Origin: an uncultured Selenomonas sp.
Lineage (GTDB): Bacteria > Bacillota > Negativicutes > Selenomonadales > Selenomonadaceae
Direction: 5' to 3'
Length of the DNA stretch: 64,000 bases
Assembly: GCA_900552565.1 (NCBI GenBank)
Contig: USAK01000001.1
Location: 96,079 to 160,078 of the forward strand
Made by a program: the position numbers and the translations under genes. Shown piece by piece: positions 33,887 through 43,205 of this stretch; position 1 is the stretch's first letter, and every line of letters starts with the position of its first letter. Under the pieces are notes generated by a model. It was not told the DNA's origin, ran no database searches, and saw only the letters and a program-made list of their open reading frames with translations.

Positions 33887-35314
33887 TCAGATCTTGTAAA
33901 CACGGATCATGTTCGTGTTATTGCCGACGCTCGTCTTGCTCTGGAGCTTGATGCCGGACGTGATGATCGTCGTGTCGCCGCGTTTAACGAAACCGTCTTT
34001 GACAGCTGCGGAAACAGCGTTCGTGATCATCTCATCAACGTCATGCCACTGCGTGCCGAGGATCGGGTAAACGCCCCAACGCAGGTTGAGCTGACGAACG
34101 ACTTTTTCATGCGGCGTGTAAGCAACGATAGCTGCTTTCGGACGATAACGCGAAACGATTTTCGTCGTGTAGCCACTGTCGGTCGGCGTGATGATGGCCG
34201 GAACTTCGAGCTCGTAAGCCATCTGTACCGTAGCATGAGCAACGGCACGCGTACGGCTCTGGCTGTGCTCGAAACCGCGCTCAACGAAGAGGTTCTTGTA
34301 CTCGAGGGACTCTTCCATGCGCAGAGCGATGCGGTTCATCGTCGAAACAGCTTCGACCGGATAATCACCGGAAGCCGTCTCACCGGAGAGCATGATGGCA
34401 TCCGTACCATCGAGGATGGCGTTGCCGACATCGGAGACTTCTGCGCGCGTCGGACGCGGGTTGCGCTCCATGGAGTCGAGCATCTGCGTAGCAACGATGA
34501 CCGGCTTGCCAGCCTTGTTGCACTTGCGGATGATGGTTTTCTGAATCAGAGGAACGTCCTCTGCCGGAACCTCAACACCGAGGTCGCCGCGGGCAACCAT
34601 GATGCCGTCGGAAACTTCGAGGATGGCATCAAAGTTCTTGACGCCTTCGAGGTTCTCGATTTTCGGCAGAATTTCCATATGGCCGCCGTGCTCTTCGATG
34701 AGCTTGCGGATGGCCAGAACGTCTTCCGGACGCTGAATGAAGGAAGCAGCGACAAAGTCCATGTCCTGTTCGCAGCCGAAGATGATATCCTTAGCATCCT
34801 GCTCGGAGATTGGCGGCAAGCCCAGGGATACGCCCGGAGCAGCAACGCGCTTCTTCGTGCTCATCTTGCCGCTGTTCTGGATTGTCGTGATGATGTCCTT
34901 GCCGCGGATTTCGTCAACTTTAAGAGCAACGAGGCCATCGGAAAGCAGCAGCGTGTCGCCCGGCTTTACTTCCGTGTAGAGGCCTTTGTGGTTGACGGAG
35001 ACGTGCGTCTCGTCCCCCGGGATATCTTCGTACGTCAGCGTGAACTTATTGCCCTTCTCGAGCATAACTTTGCCGTCTTTGAACTCGCCAAGACGCATCT
35101 CCGGTCCCTTCGTGTCGAGGATCAGGGAAATGACTTTGCCAGCCTTCTTAGCCGCTTCACGTACCATGTTGATGCGGTTAAGGTGCTCTGCATGGTCACC
35201 ATGGGAGAAGTTGAAACGTGCGCAGTTCATGCCATTTGCGATCAATGCATCGACTACGCCCGGTCTCTCCGTAGCAGGACCCTGCGTGCAGATAATTTTC
35301 GTCTTCTTTAACAT
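33887..35314 (-). CDS. pyk: Pyruvate kinase
   Basis: 475 residues, without the extra C-terminal PEP-utiliser domain seen in Bacillus. Motifs: RFNFSHGDHAEH, LPKIENLEGVKNFDAIL (catalytic Lys and acid), MVARGDLGVEVP and LSGETASGDYPV. It makes ATP and pyruvate from phosphoenolpyruvate. It is monocistronic, with a leader of about 120 bases containing a small AGAGG/CCTCT hairpin (35414-35433) of no recognised class. Confidence 0.95.
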   Translation of the reverse strand: MLKKTKIICTQGPATERPGVVDALIANGMNCARFNFSHGDHAEHLNRINMVREAAKKAGKVISLILDTKGPEMRLGEFKDGKVMLEKGNKFTLTYEDIPGDETHVSVNHKGLYTEVKPGDTLLLSDGLVALKVDEIRGKDIITTIQNSGKMSTKKRVAAPGVSLGLPPISEQDAKDIIFGCEQDMDFVAASFIQRPEDVLAIRKLIEEHGGHMEILPKIENLEGVKNFDAILEVSDGIMVARGDLGVEVPAEDVPLIQKTIIRKCNKAGKPVIVATQMLDSMERNPRPTRAEVSDVGNAILDGTDAIMLSGETASGDYPVEAVSTMNRIALRMEESLEYKNLFVERGFEHSQSRTRAVAHATVQMAYELEVPAIITPTDSGYTTKIVSRYRPKAAIVAYTPHEKVVRQLNLRWGVYPILGTQWHDVDEMITNAVSAAVKDGFVKRGDTTIITSGIKLQSKTSVGNNTNMIRVYKI

Positions 35315-35586
35315 GTGTTAATCCCCACCTATTCTTTTTACTACCCTACTATCTATTTAGACGGATACGGCCGCGCACCGATTCGCTGCCCTATCCTGTC
35401 CCGGCCTGTAATTAAGAGGTTTTTTCGCCTCTGTCTAACCCTATTCTACACTGTTTAACAGGAGAAGTAAAACCATTTCCACCAAATTCTCCTAAAATAA
35501 ATTTATTCTGAAAAGTTATTGTCATAATCATAATTTATTAAGCAGGTTTGGCCTGTTCTCTGCTGTCATCCGTACTAATCCGAAAG
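35315..35586. other. Intergenic region upstream of pyk
   Basis: It holds the pyk leader and promoter (TTTACT 35466-35471, 17 bases, TAGAAT 35443-35448, minus strand). The rest, 35472-35586, is AT-rich with no gene or RNA that I recognise. Confidence 0.5.
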
Positions 35587-35616
35587 AAAAAAGAACTGCC
35601 CTTTGGCAGTTCTTTT
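35587..35616 (-). terminator. Terminator after the cytidylate-kinase-like gene
   Basis: AAAAGAACTGCC / GGCAGTTCTTTT with a 4-base loop. Confidence 0.85.
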
Positions 35617-35631
35617 AACGCACAAGCCATA

Positions 35632-36228
35632 TCAGCCGCGCGGATTTTTCTTAACGTAGTCGATGATGAGGTTGGCAGCATCCTCAAGCGAAAGATGCGA
35701 CGTATTGATCATGAGATCATAGTGCTCAGGAGCGCCCCAAGTCTGGCCCGTGTAGAACTCATAGTACTGTTTGCGGCGTTTCTCTTCCTTATTGAGCTGT
35801 TCGAGCGTAGCACCGTTGTAATCCGTCTTCGCACGCTCTTTGCGGAATTCATCATCTGCATAGATGAAGAACGAGTAGCAGTTCGGGTTGTCTCTGAGGA
35901 TGTAATCTGCGCAGCGGCCGAGGAATACGGCGCTTTCATGTGCTGCAACACCGAGGATGACCTTGGCCTGCTCGATGTACATGCGGTTGTGTCTTGCGAC
36001 ACGCTCATAGCCATAATCACCGAGGTTGCCCATGCAGTTGGACGGCGTATTGTAAGAGAGTTCCACGGCTTCTTTCGGGTCCATGCCGCCGTCGATGTTA
36101 TCGGCAGCCATCTCAACGACTTTTTTGTCGTAACGGCGTACGCCGAGTTTTTCGGCTACAATCTTGGAGACCTCACGGCCGCCGCTGCCGAACTGACGAG
36201 AAATTGCGATTAACGTATGTTTTTCCAT
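35632..36228 (-). CDS. Cytidylate-kinase-like family protein
   Basis: 198 residues. The N-terminal P-loop variant is ISRQFGSGGREVSKIVAEKLG, followed by YDKKVV, as in the cytidylate-kinase-like family common in Firmicutes. It is probably a nucleotide or small-molecule kinase; the true substrate is unknown and it should not be equated with Cmk. The start at 36228 has GGAGG 8 bases upstream, unlike the in-frame ATG at 36243. Confidence 0.78.
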   Translation of the reverse strand: MEKHTLIAISRQFGSGGREVSKIVAEKLGVRRYDKKVVEMAADNIDGGMDPKEAVELSYNTPSNCMGNLGDYGYERVARHNRMYIEQAKVILGVAAHESAVFLGRCADYILRDNPNCYSFFIYADDEFRKERAKTDYNGATLEQLNKEEKRRKQYYEFYTGQTWGAPEHYDLMINTSHLSLEDAANLIIDYVKKNPRG

Positions 36229-36474
36229 GTAATGTTCCTCCATTTACAAAGCAGACATACTCTAAACTATTTCCTGATTTCCTTATTTCATAATTACAAT
36301 ATACTACACTGTTTCCAAAAATTCTACTGCCTTATAGCTCAAATTTTGCTGATTTGCTAAAATAAAAGTAAGAAATCCACAACGCGCAGGAAATCCGCGT
36401 GTTGCCGCAAAATATACACAACTCTATGTCTTATCCATATCTTGATATGAAGCTGCTCAGAAAGAAGGATATCT
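36229..36474. other. Divergent intergenic region
   Basis: AT-rich and between divergent genes. It has two GAAATCC copies 18 bases apart (36372 and 36390) and an imperfect CAACGCG / CGCGTGTTG dyad (36380-36404), possible sites for the AraC-type protein encoded next. No RNA gene was seen. Confidence 0.35.
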
Positions 36475-37320
36475 ATGGCATTCATCTCTGACCGGTATCA
36501 GCCCATTTTCACTAGTGAAAACCTGCCAAAACTCGTCACCCTGTATCGTGCAGAAACACCGTATACTTCCATGCCGCGCACGATGCACCGCCACAGGGAT
36601 GTTGCTGAATTCATCCTGATTACCGAAGGCAGCGGCATCCACATCATCGGCGGTCAGCGCTATTTTACCGAAAAAGGCGACCTGCTGCTGATTGGCAGAA
36701 ATGTCATGCACGATGAATCATCGCCGGCGAACCGCAATCTCTCCATCTATTCCGGTGCCGTCAAGGGGCTGCAGCTGCCCGGACTAGCTGCAGGACAGTT
36801 TATTGCGGAAGGCATCCTGCCCGTGCAGAAGACCGGCGAACTCTTCCCCCATTTCTGCCATCTCTTAGAGCTCATGTGCCGCCATGCCCAAGGGCAGGGT
36901 CCGCATCCTGAGGAGAGCATCAATCATCTCCTCTGTGCGCTCCTGCTGCTGACGCTCGAGCTCACGAGCCAGAGCACGGTCCTGCCGCCTGAGGAGCACA
37001 GCCTCATGGATGCCGTGCGCAGCCGCCTCGATACCAGTTATGAGGAAAATATCACATTGGCAGACCTTGCCAAAGAATTCCATATCAGCACCTTTCATCT
37101 GGCTCATGCGTTCAAGGCCGCCTGCGGCTATGCGCCGCTGCAGTACATCACGCGCCGCCGCATCGGCGAGGCACAGTCTCTGCTCATCGACACATCGCTG
37201 CCCATCACGGAAATCGCCATCCGCACGGGCTACAACAGTTCCAGTTATTTCAACAAGGCCTTCCATAAAATCACCGGCATGTCGCCGCGCGATTACCGCA
37301 AGGCCTATCGGAAAATATGA
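36475..37320 (+). CDS. AraC-family regulator with cupin-type N-terminus
   Basis: 281 residues. The N-terminal half is an AraC-type cupin (MHRHRDVAEFILITEG...GDLLLIGRNVMHD). The C-terminal 100 residues hold the two AraC helix-turn-helix motifs (LADLAKEFHISTFHLAHAFKAACG and TEIAIRTGYNSSSYFNKAFHK). GAAGG precedes the ATG. It is convergent with the Gfo/Idh gene and is the likely regulator of the sugar cluster at 37.4-41 kb. Confidence 0.88.
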   Translation: MAFISDRYQPIFTSENLPKLVTLYRAETPYTSMPRTMHRHRDVAEFILITEGSGIHIIGGQRYFTEKGDLLLIGRNVMHDESSPANRNLSIYSGAVKGLQLPGLAAGQFIAEGILPVQKTGELFPHFCHLLELMCRHAQGQGPHPEESINHLLCALLLLTLELTSQSTVLPPEEHSLMDAVRSRLDTSYEENITLADLAKEFHISTFHLAHAFKAACGYAPLQYITRRRIGEAQSLLIDTSLPITEIAIRTGYNSSSYFNKAFHKITGMSPRDYRKAYRKI

Positions 37321-37327
37321 TGACAGC

Positions 37328-37356
37328 AAAAAGCCGCTCTTCGGGAGCGGCTTTTT
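37328..37356. terminator. Bidirectional terminator
   Basis: AAAAAGCCGCTC / GAGCGGCTTTTT with a 5-base loop. Confidence 0.9.
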
Positions 37357-37398
37357 GCTGTCATTTGGCGGTTTATCAATATATAGGAAACGGCTGTA

Positions 37399-38562
37399 TC
37401 AGTATTTGACCCAGACCGAGCCTTTCTTCGCGGATTCCACGCATTTCTCGACCCACTTGACGCCTTCAGCACCGGCATGGACATCCGGATACCAGAAGTC
37501 GACTTTCTCACCCTTATTGGCTTTTTCCATGGCAATCGCAAAACGGCGGTAGAGGTTTGACCAGGCATCGAACAAACCTTCCGTATGGCCGCCGCTGATG
37601 CGGTCTTCGGCGCGTGCCGACGGATAGAGGTAGGCGCCACCGCGTTCGAGGATGCGTACAGGCTCGCCCTCGATTTCATACGTCAGCTGATTTGGGCGTT
37701 CATCGTACCATTCGACCGAGGCTTTCGAACCGACAATGCGGACTTTCTGGCCGTGCAGTGCGCCGCAGTTGATGGCCGAGGCCCAGCAGGTGGCCTGTGC
37801 GCCGCCCTTGAGGTTCATGATGACAAAGGCATTGTCCTCGAGTTTGCGCGTCGGGATGAAGGATTTCGTCGTGCACATGAGGTCCTCGATCTCAAAGTCC
37901 GGAACCATCGTCTCCGCAAGGAACAGTGGGTGCGTGCCAACATCGCCAAGGACAAAGGACGGGCCGGCCTTAGCCGGGTCCATGCGCCAGCGGGCTGCGG
38001 AGTTCGTCTCCTCGACCGGCGTGTTATAAGCGCCAAACGGGAACTGCATCTTGATGAGGCGGATTTCGCCGAGGTCGCCATGAATGACCATCTGGCGGGC
38101 CTGCTCGATGAGCTGATGACCGGAATAACCATACGTCACGCCGACGACGAGGCCCTTGCTGTCAGCGAGGTGTACGAGCTCTTCGGCCTGTTCCGTCGTG
38201 AAGCAGAGCGGCTTCTCGCAGACAGCATGGAAGCCGGCTTCGAGCACGGCCTTGCAGACTTCATAGTGCAGGCCATTCGGCACGGCAATCGTCACGGCCT
38301 CAATGCGGTCATCAGCGCTGCGTTTTGCCTCCTCAGCCAACATCGTCTTGTAGTCCGGATAGCAGCGCTCCGGGTCCACGCCGAGCTGGATGCCAAAATC
38401 CTTGCCGCGTTCCGGATTGATATCAAAAGCACCGGCGACGAGTTCAAATGAACGGTCGCGCAGGGCAGCACTTCTATGGATGTAGCCAATCTGGCTGCCG
38501 CGGCCGCCGCCAACCATTGCCCAGCGAATCGGATGATCGAGTACTTTTTCACCATTAATCAT
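37399..38562 (-). CDS. Gfo/Idh/MocA-family oxidoreductase
   Basis: 387 residues. The N-terminal Rossmann loop is AMVGGGRGSQIG and the conserved CEKP motif is present in the catalytic Lys position; the C-terminal half is the alpha/beta substrate domain. The family oxidises sugars or inositols with NAD(P). It follows the IolE-like gene by 76 bases with no terminator, so the two form an operon. The substrate could be an inositol, a free sugar, or the 3-position of a glycoside. Confidence 0.85.
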   Translation of the reverse strand: MINGEKVLDHPIRWAMVGGGRGSQIGYIHRSAALRDRSFELVAGAFDINPERGKDFGIQLGVDPERCYPDYKTMLAEEAKRSADDRIEAVTIAVPNGLHYEVCKAVLEAGFHAVCEKPLCFTTEQAEELVHLADSKGLVVGVTYGYSGHQLIEQARQMVIHGDLGEIRLIKMQFPFGAYNTPVEETNSAARWRMDPAKAGPSFVLGDVGTHPLFLAETMVPDFEIEDLMCTTKSFIPTRKLEDNAFVIMNLKGGAQATCWASAINCGALHGQKVRIVGSKASVEWYDERPNQLTYEIEGEPVRILERGGAYLYPSARAEDRISGGHTEGLFDAWSNLYRRFAIAMEKANKGEKVDFWYPDVHAGAEGVKWVEKCVESAKKGSVWVKY

Positions 38563-38638
38563 GATAACCGCTCCTTTGTCTTTGTAGCAAAATCTTTCTC
38601 TAAACCCATCTCAAAAATTTTTATTTATTTATCCCTCA

Positions 38639-39565
38639 TTATTCAAAACCGAGGCTGTGCAGGTAATCGCAGCTGGCCTTGACATCGCGCAGGCTTGTCG
38701 CGACGTTGCGCGGGTCGCGCTCCTGTTCAACCGTGATGTAGCCGTTATAATGAATCTCCTCGGTCAGCACTTTGTAGATGGCCGGATAATCGAGCATGCC
38801 CGTGCCAATTGGGCACATCGAGCCCTTGCCGCAGCCCTCGAAGAAGCGGATATGCTCGGAGAGGACCTCTTTGTAGACCTTCTCATTGATGTCCTTGAAG
38901 TGGATGTAATCGAGACGGTCGGCATATTTGCGCAGCCATGCAACAGGGTCCATGCCTGAGTAGCGCAGATGGCCCGTATCGAGGCAGAGCCCTGCGGTTT
39001 CCTTCGAGATATCGCGCATGAGTTTGTCGATTTCATCGGCAAATTCAATGTAGCCGCCGGCATGCGGATGAACGACAGCGCGTACGCCCCACGAAGCGGC
39101 CTTATCTGCGATGCCCTTGATATGTCCCATCATGCGCGCCCAGTCCTCATCGCTGAGGCGCGGTGCACGGTCGCTGTGGCCGGCGTTGTAGTCGCGCTCA
39201 TCGTGGCCCCAATCCATGACCGTAAGATACGGTGCCGGATAACGCTGCCCCGGTTCTGTCGGCAGCTTTGGCAGCTTCGTGATGATACCGCAGATATCAT
39301 CGACCTGATGCAACACATTCTCATAATTGTCTTCCGCGAGCAGGTCGTCGAAAATCGTACCGGCCACGATGCCGATATGATTTTTCTCAAGCTCTTTGCT
39401 CACGACATCGATATCGAGTGGCAGATAGCCGTACGGCCCAAGCTCAATGGCCTTATAGCCTGCCTGACCGGCTTCATAAAGAACTTTCTGCCAGGGCGGC
39501 AGGTACGGATTCTTGACATCATCAACGCCCCAGCAGCACGGGGCACCTGTAATATGGATTGCCAT
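38639..39565 (-). CDS. Sugar isomerase/epimerase-type TIM barrel (IolE-like)
   Basis: 308 residues of the AP-endonuclease-2/xylose-isomerase-like fold. HPHAGG, LCLDTGHLRYSG and DYIHFKDIN provide the metal-binding His, Asp and Glu residues typical of the family. The N-terminus (GAPCCWGVDD) resembles inosose dehydratase IolE. First gene of a two-gene operon with the Gfo/Idh oxidoreductase, controlled from the shared 39.6-40.0 kb region. Confidence 0.8.
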   Translation of the reverse strand: MAIHITGAPCCWGVDDVKNPYLPPWQKVLYEAGQAGYKAIELGPYGYLPLDIDVVSKELEKNHIGIVAGTIFDDLLAEDNYENVLHQVDDICGIITKLPKLPTEPGQRYPAPYLTVMDWGHDERDYNAGHSDRAPRLSDEDWARMMGHIKGIADKAASWGVRAVVHPHAGGYIEFADEIDKLMRDISKETAGLCLDTGHLRYSGMDPVAWLRKYADRLDYIHFKDINEKVYKEVLSEHIRFFEGCGKGSMCPIGTGMLDYPAIYKVLTEEIHYNGYITVEQERDPRNVATSLRDVKASCDYLHSLGFE

Positions 39566-39715
39566 GGAAACAGCCTCCTTTACTTTCCAGTCTGCATCCG
39601 ACTTGTTTGTTCGTCTTGCTTGACCTTATGCTGTCATTATACGTGGAAATGCTCTGAAATAATTCCACCATGTTGTCTTTCTTACCCGTCAAATTTTCCG
39701 CTGCTGCTGCCAAAA

Positions 39716-39867
39716 TTGTACAATCTTGTCAGCCTTCCTTATTATTCTTTTATATTGTTTTACCTAAAAAAATTTTTCTAAAAAATTTTTTCAACAGGAC
39801 TTGCACAATCCTGCTGTAGAAATCCCGCTTTGAGCCCCTGCGTCAGAAATACTTGTACAATCCTGCT
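39716..39867 (+). repeat. Three phased 15-bp direct repeats
   Basis: Copies: TTGTACAATCTTGTC, TTGCACAATCCTGCT and TTGTACAATCCTGCT. The last two differ at one position. They lie between the divergent promoters and are candidate sites for the AraC-family regulator. Confidence 0.65.
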
Positions 39868-39910
39868 AAAAGCGCGCCATTACTAGGGTTAAAGCATAGT
39901 CTGAACATTC

Positions 39911-39939
39911 TTGACAGCAGTTTTAAGACATGGTATTTT
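39911..39939 (+). promoter_or_regulatory. Promoter of the rightward IolE-like gene
   Basis: TTGACA (39911-39916), 17 bases, TATTTT (39934-39939), with TGG before the -10. The nearest direct repeat ends 43 bases upstream of the -35. Confidence 0.6.
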
Positions 39940-40033
39940 ATAAGCACAGCAAGAAAACAGCGCTAAACCGAAAGAAAAGCTGCGCTGTCCGTCAATATTA
40001 TTTATTATTGTTTTGCAGGTTGGAGGGTTTATC

Positions 40034-40954
40034 ATGAAAATTGCATTTGATGTCGACGTACTGTCGAAACAGATGAGCATCAACGATCTCGTTCATCAGG
40101 TTGCCGACTGGGGCTACAAATACATTGAGCAGTCTCCGCATCCGCGCATCAATCCGTTCTACAAGCATCCGCTGTTCTCTAAGGAATGCGAGGAAGAATA
40201 CCGCAAAGCCCTCAAGGAAACGGGTGTCGAAATCTCGTCCTTCATCTGCGTCTACCGCTGGTCCGGTCCGACCGAAGAGCAGCGCAAGATGGCTGTGGCC
40301 AACTGGAAAAAGATGATTGAAATTGCCGTCAACATGGGCGTGCCGGTCATCAACACGGAACTCTCGGGCGACCCGAATCAGCAGGAAATCTGCAACGGCA
40401 TGTGGTTCCGCTCCATGGAAGAACTGCTGCCCATCATCGAGCGCGAAGGTCTGCGCGTGGAAATCCAGTCCCATCCGTACGACTTCTGCGAACTCAACGA
40501 TGAAACCTGCGACATGGTCAAATCCTTCCGTTCCAAGAACCTCGGCTATGTCTACTCTTCTCCGCACGGCTTCTTCTATGACCAGGGCAAGGGCGATGTC
40601 CGCCACATGCTCAAATACGCCGGCGATGAACTCACGCACGTACTGTTTGCTGACACGTACAACCAGACGCTCGACTGCCGCTACATCCTGAACCCGCCGT
40701 CCCTGAATCAGCGCGGCCGCGAGGATGTCTCGGTCCACCAGCATCTGAACCTTGGCATGGGCGATGTCGACTTTGACGGCATCTTCGAGACCCTGCGCGA
40801 GATGGATTTCGCCAATAAGCAACTCAAACCGGACGCTCCGAAAGTCGGCGGCGACAATATCGCCTGCGTCTCCATCTTCGGCTTCCCCGAGAAGATGAAC
40901 GAATGGGCACCGCAGGCCCGCGAGCGCATCGAAAACGAACTGCTCAAGAAATAA
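40034..40954 (+). CDS. Sugar isomerase/epimerase-type TIM barrel
   Basis: 306 residues of the same TIM-barrel fold as the leftward gene but only distantly similar to it. Glu in NTELSG, His in IQSHPYDF and VSVHQHLNLG, and Glu/Asp-rich strand ends fit a metal-dependent isomerase or dehydratase. GGAGGG precedes the ATG at 40034. It is transcribed divergently from the other cluster genes and probably acts in the same pathway. Confidence 0.78.
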   Translation: MKIAFDVDVLSKQMSINDLVHQVADWGYKYIEQSPHPRINPFYKHPLFSKECEEEYRKALKETGVEISSFICVYRWSGPTEEQRKMAVANWKKMIEIAVNMGVPVINTELSGDPNQQEICNGMWFRSMEELLPIIEREGLRVEIQSHPYDFCELNDETCDMVKSFRSKNLGYVYSSPHGFFYDQGKGDVRHMLKYAGDELTHVLFADTYNQTLDCRYILNPPSLNQRGREDVSVHQHLNLGMGDVDFDGIFETLREMDFANKQLKPDAPKVGGDNIACVSIFGFPEKMNEWAPQARERIENELLKK

Positions 40955-40968
40955 AATCTCCTCATAAG

Positions 40969-41001
40969 AAAAATCCAGCCCGCAGCGGGGCTGGATTTTT
41001 T
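40969..41001. terminator. Bidirectional terminator
   Basis: AAAAATCCAGCCC / GGGGCTGGATTTTTT between convergent genes. Confidence 0.9.
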
Positions 41002-41051
41002 ATGTCCTATATTTCCTATATTATTGAAGGAATTCACCGATTTACATGGAT

Positions 41052-42395
41052 TTACATCCTGTGCTTTCGGTACTGGCAGTAGCCGAGCCAGAGCACGAGC
41101 AGCCAGACCGGCAGGAACAGCACGGCCAGCTGCATATCGGGAATCTGGGTCATGAAGAAGATGACACCGGCAAGGAAAATCAGAGAGAGGTAATTGGACC
41201 ATGGATAGAGAATGGACTTAAATTTCGTCTCTTTATGATGCATGCGGCAGTAGGCGCGGAATTTCAGATGCGTCACACAGATGACGACCCAGCTGATAAC
41301 AGCGGCACACGTCGCAATCATCATGAGGTACATGAAGACATGGCCCTGCAGGAAGTAATTGAGCGCGACGACAATCAGCGTGATGCCGGAAGAAACAAGG
41401 ATGCCGCGCACCGGTACACCGTGATTCGAGAGTTTGCGGAAGAACGCAGGAGCCTCCCCCGTGCCGGCAAGGCCGTAAAGCATGCGGCTGTTGCTGTAGA
41501 TGGCCGAATTATAAACGGAAATGGCTGCCGTCAGCACGACAAAGTTGAGGATATGCGCCGCTGCAGGAATGCCGACATTATTGAAAATCTGCACAAAGGG
41601 GCTTGCCTCCATGCCGACTTTGTTCCACGGCCAGAGAGCCATGAGCACGACCATCGTGCCGACGTAGAAAATCAGGATGCGCCAGATGACCTGATTGATG
41701 GCCCGCGGAATCGTGCGGTCAGGGTCTTCTGCCTCACCGGCCGTGATGCCGATGAGCTCAATGCCGCCGAACGAGAACATGACCACGGCAATCGAGAGAG
41801 CAAGGCCCCAAAGGCCGTTTGGCAGGAAGCCGCCGTTTGCCCAGATATTGCTGAAATTCTCAGGGAACGGCTGCCCATTCGTAAAAATCAGTCCGAGGCC
41901 CAAAAGAATCATGCTGACAATCGCGGCAATCTTGATGAGTGCCATCCAGAACTCCGCTTCGCCATACGCCTTGACGTTGACGAGATTGAGTGCCGTGATG
42001 GCGACAAGGCAGACAAGCGAAGAAATCCACTGCGGCAGGTCGGGGAACCAGAAATTCATATAAATGCCAACGGCCGTGAGCTCGGCCATGGATACGAGCA
42101 CATAGTTGAACCAATAATTCCAGCCCGAAAGAAAGCCGGGGAACCTGCCCCAGTATTTTGTCGCATAATGACTGAATGAGCCTGATACTGGCTCGTCGAC
42201 GGCCATCTCGCCAAGCATGCGCATGATGAGAAAAATCACGATGCCGCCAATGAGATAGGCGAGCATGACGGCAGGCCCCGCGAGCGCAATTGTCGAGGCC
42301 GAGCCGTAAAACAGGCCCGTGCCGATGGCGCCGCCTAAGGCAATCATCTGCAGATGACGGTTCTTGAGGCCGCGCTTCATCTTTGTATTTTCCAT
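41052..42395 (-). CDS. Amino-acid permease (APC family)
   Basis: 447 residues with 12 membrane segments. The N-terminal RGLKNRHLQMIALGGAIGTGLFYGS is the APC (AAT subfamily) signature; the region around EAEFW and GFGGIELIG-like SFGGIELIGITAGEAEDP is also typical. It takes up an amino acid by proton symport; Pro, GABA, Lys or aromatic residues are all possible. TAGGAG precedes the ATG. It stands alone between terminators. Confidence 0.87.
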   Translation of the reverse strand: MENTKMKRGLKNRHLQMIALGGAIGTGLFYGSASTIALAGPAVMLAYLIGGIVIFLIMRMLGEMAVDEPVSGSFSHYATKYWGRFPGFLSGWNYWFNYVLVSMAELTAVGIYMNFWFPDLPQWISSLVCLVAITALNLVNVKAYGEAEFWMALIKIAAIVSMILLGLGLIFTNGQPFPENFSNIWANGGFLPNGLWGLALSIAVVMFSFGGIELIGITAGEAEDPDRTIPRAINQVIWRILIFYVGTMVVLMALWPWNKVGMEASPFVQIFNNVGIPAAAHILNFVVLTAAISVYNSAIYSNSRMLYGLAGTGEAPAFFRKLSNHGVPVRGILVSSGITLIVVALNYFLQGHVFMYLMMIATCAAVISWVVICVTHLKFRAYCRMHHKETKFKSILYPWSNYLSLIFLAGVIFFMTQIPDMQLAVLFLPVWLLVLWLGYCQYRKHRM

Positions 42396-42463
42396 TGTAT
42401 CATCTCCTAGTAAACAAATACCCTCTCATTATACCATCATCTTCATAGGATTGACAGGTTTAC

Positions 42464-42499
42464 AAAAATAAGCGAAGCCCCAAAAGAGGCTTCGCTTAT
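42464..42499 (-). terminator. Terminator of narGHJI
   Basis: ATAAGCGAAGCC / GGCTTCGCTTAT followed by TTTTTG on the minus strand. Confidence 0.85.
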
Positions 42500-42540
42500 C
42501 TGTATATCCTTATGTAGCTTGATTTGCCTTGAGCTGCGTC

Positions 42541-43205
42541 TTATTTACGGCGATAGACGATATTGCTGCGCATGAGATACTCAAACGGCAGACTCAGGCA
42601 GTGAACAAGGCGCGAGAACGGGAAGACGATGGCGACCATCATCCACGTGAACATGTGGAACTGGAAGATGGCCGGCACATCCTTCATGAGGCTGACATCC
42701 GGGGACAGCATGAGCACAGAGCGGAACCACGGCGAGATGCTCTCGCGATAGTCAAAGCCGCCCGGGATATTCGTAATCGTCGCCGTCGTGCCCGAGACAA
42801 GCGCGAGCAGCAGCAGCAGGTAAAGGAGCCGGTCCGTGCCGCTCGTGTTGACCTGCATGCGGGCGCTGCCAAAGAAGCGGCGCTTCATGAGCCAGAGAAA
42901 ACCGCCGAGGAACAGGGCAGCTGCAGGGATACCGCCGGCCAGCGCAATCTATGATACGTTGCTTCATCCGTGCCAGCAGCTTCTGTGACGAACTTCGGCA
43001 CGAGAATGCCGATGAAATGACCGCCAAAGGCCATCAGCAGGCCGAGATGGAAAATCGGATTCGCCCACTTGAGACTCTTCTTATCGAGGAATTCGCTGGA
43101 TTTTGTCGTCCAGTTGCGTTCCGATACCGTATAGCGGACAATCGTACCGCCGATGAAAATCGTCAGAGCGATATACGGCAGGACGCCGTAGAAAAATTCA
43201 TGCAT
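42541..43205 (-). pseudogene. narI: Nitrate reductase gamma subunit (cytochrome b), frameshifted
   Basis: Two overlapping frames (42885-43205 and 42541-42888) together make a complete NarI of about 221 residues. The N-terminal part has the first haem-ligand pair (FHLGLLMAFGGHFIG), the C-terminal part the second (FHMFT...RLVHCLS). The frame is lost near 42949-42952: after TYH the sequence must shift to reach IALAGGIPAAALF. One missing base explains it. NarI carries electrons from quinol to NarH and anchors NarGH to the membrane. A true mutation would detach the complex, but a sequencing error is equally possible. Confidence 0.85.

Larger units (their letters stand above)
39566..40033. promoter_or_regulatory. 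Divergent control region of the sugar cluster
   Basis: 468 bases without a gene. It holds three near-identical 15-mers, TTGYACAATCYTGYY, at 39716-39730, 39801-39815 and 39853-39867, all on the plus strand. Spacings of 85 and 52 bases equal about 8 and 5 helical turns. A-tract/T-tract runs (39765-39790) between the first two suggest bent DNA. The plus promoter is at 39911; a minus TATAAT (39633-39638 approximately) has no good -35, as expected for activator control. Confidence 0.6.

Noticed and set aside
42541..42888. Separate 115-residue membrane protein starting MKRRFF
   Set aside because: It is the C-terminal half of frameshifted narI and has no ribosome site of its own.
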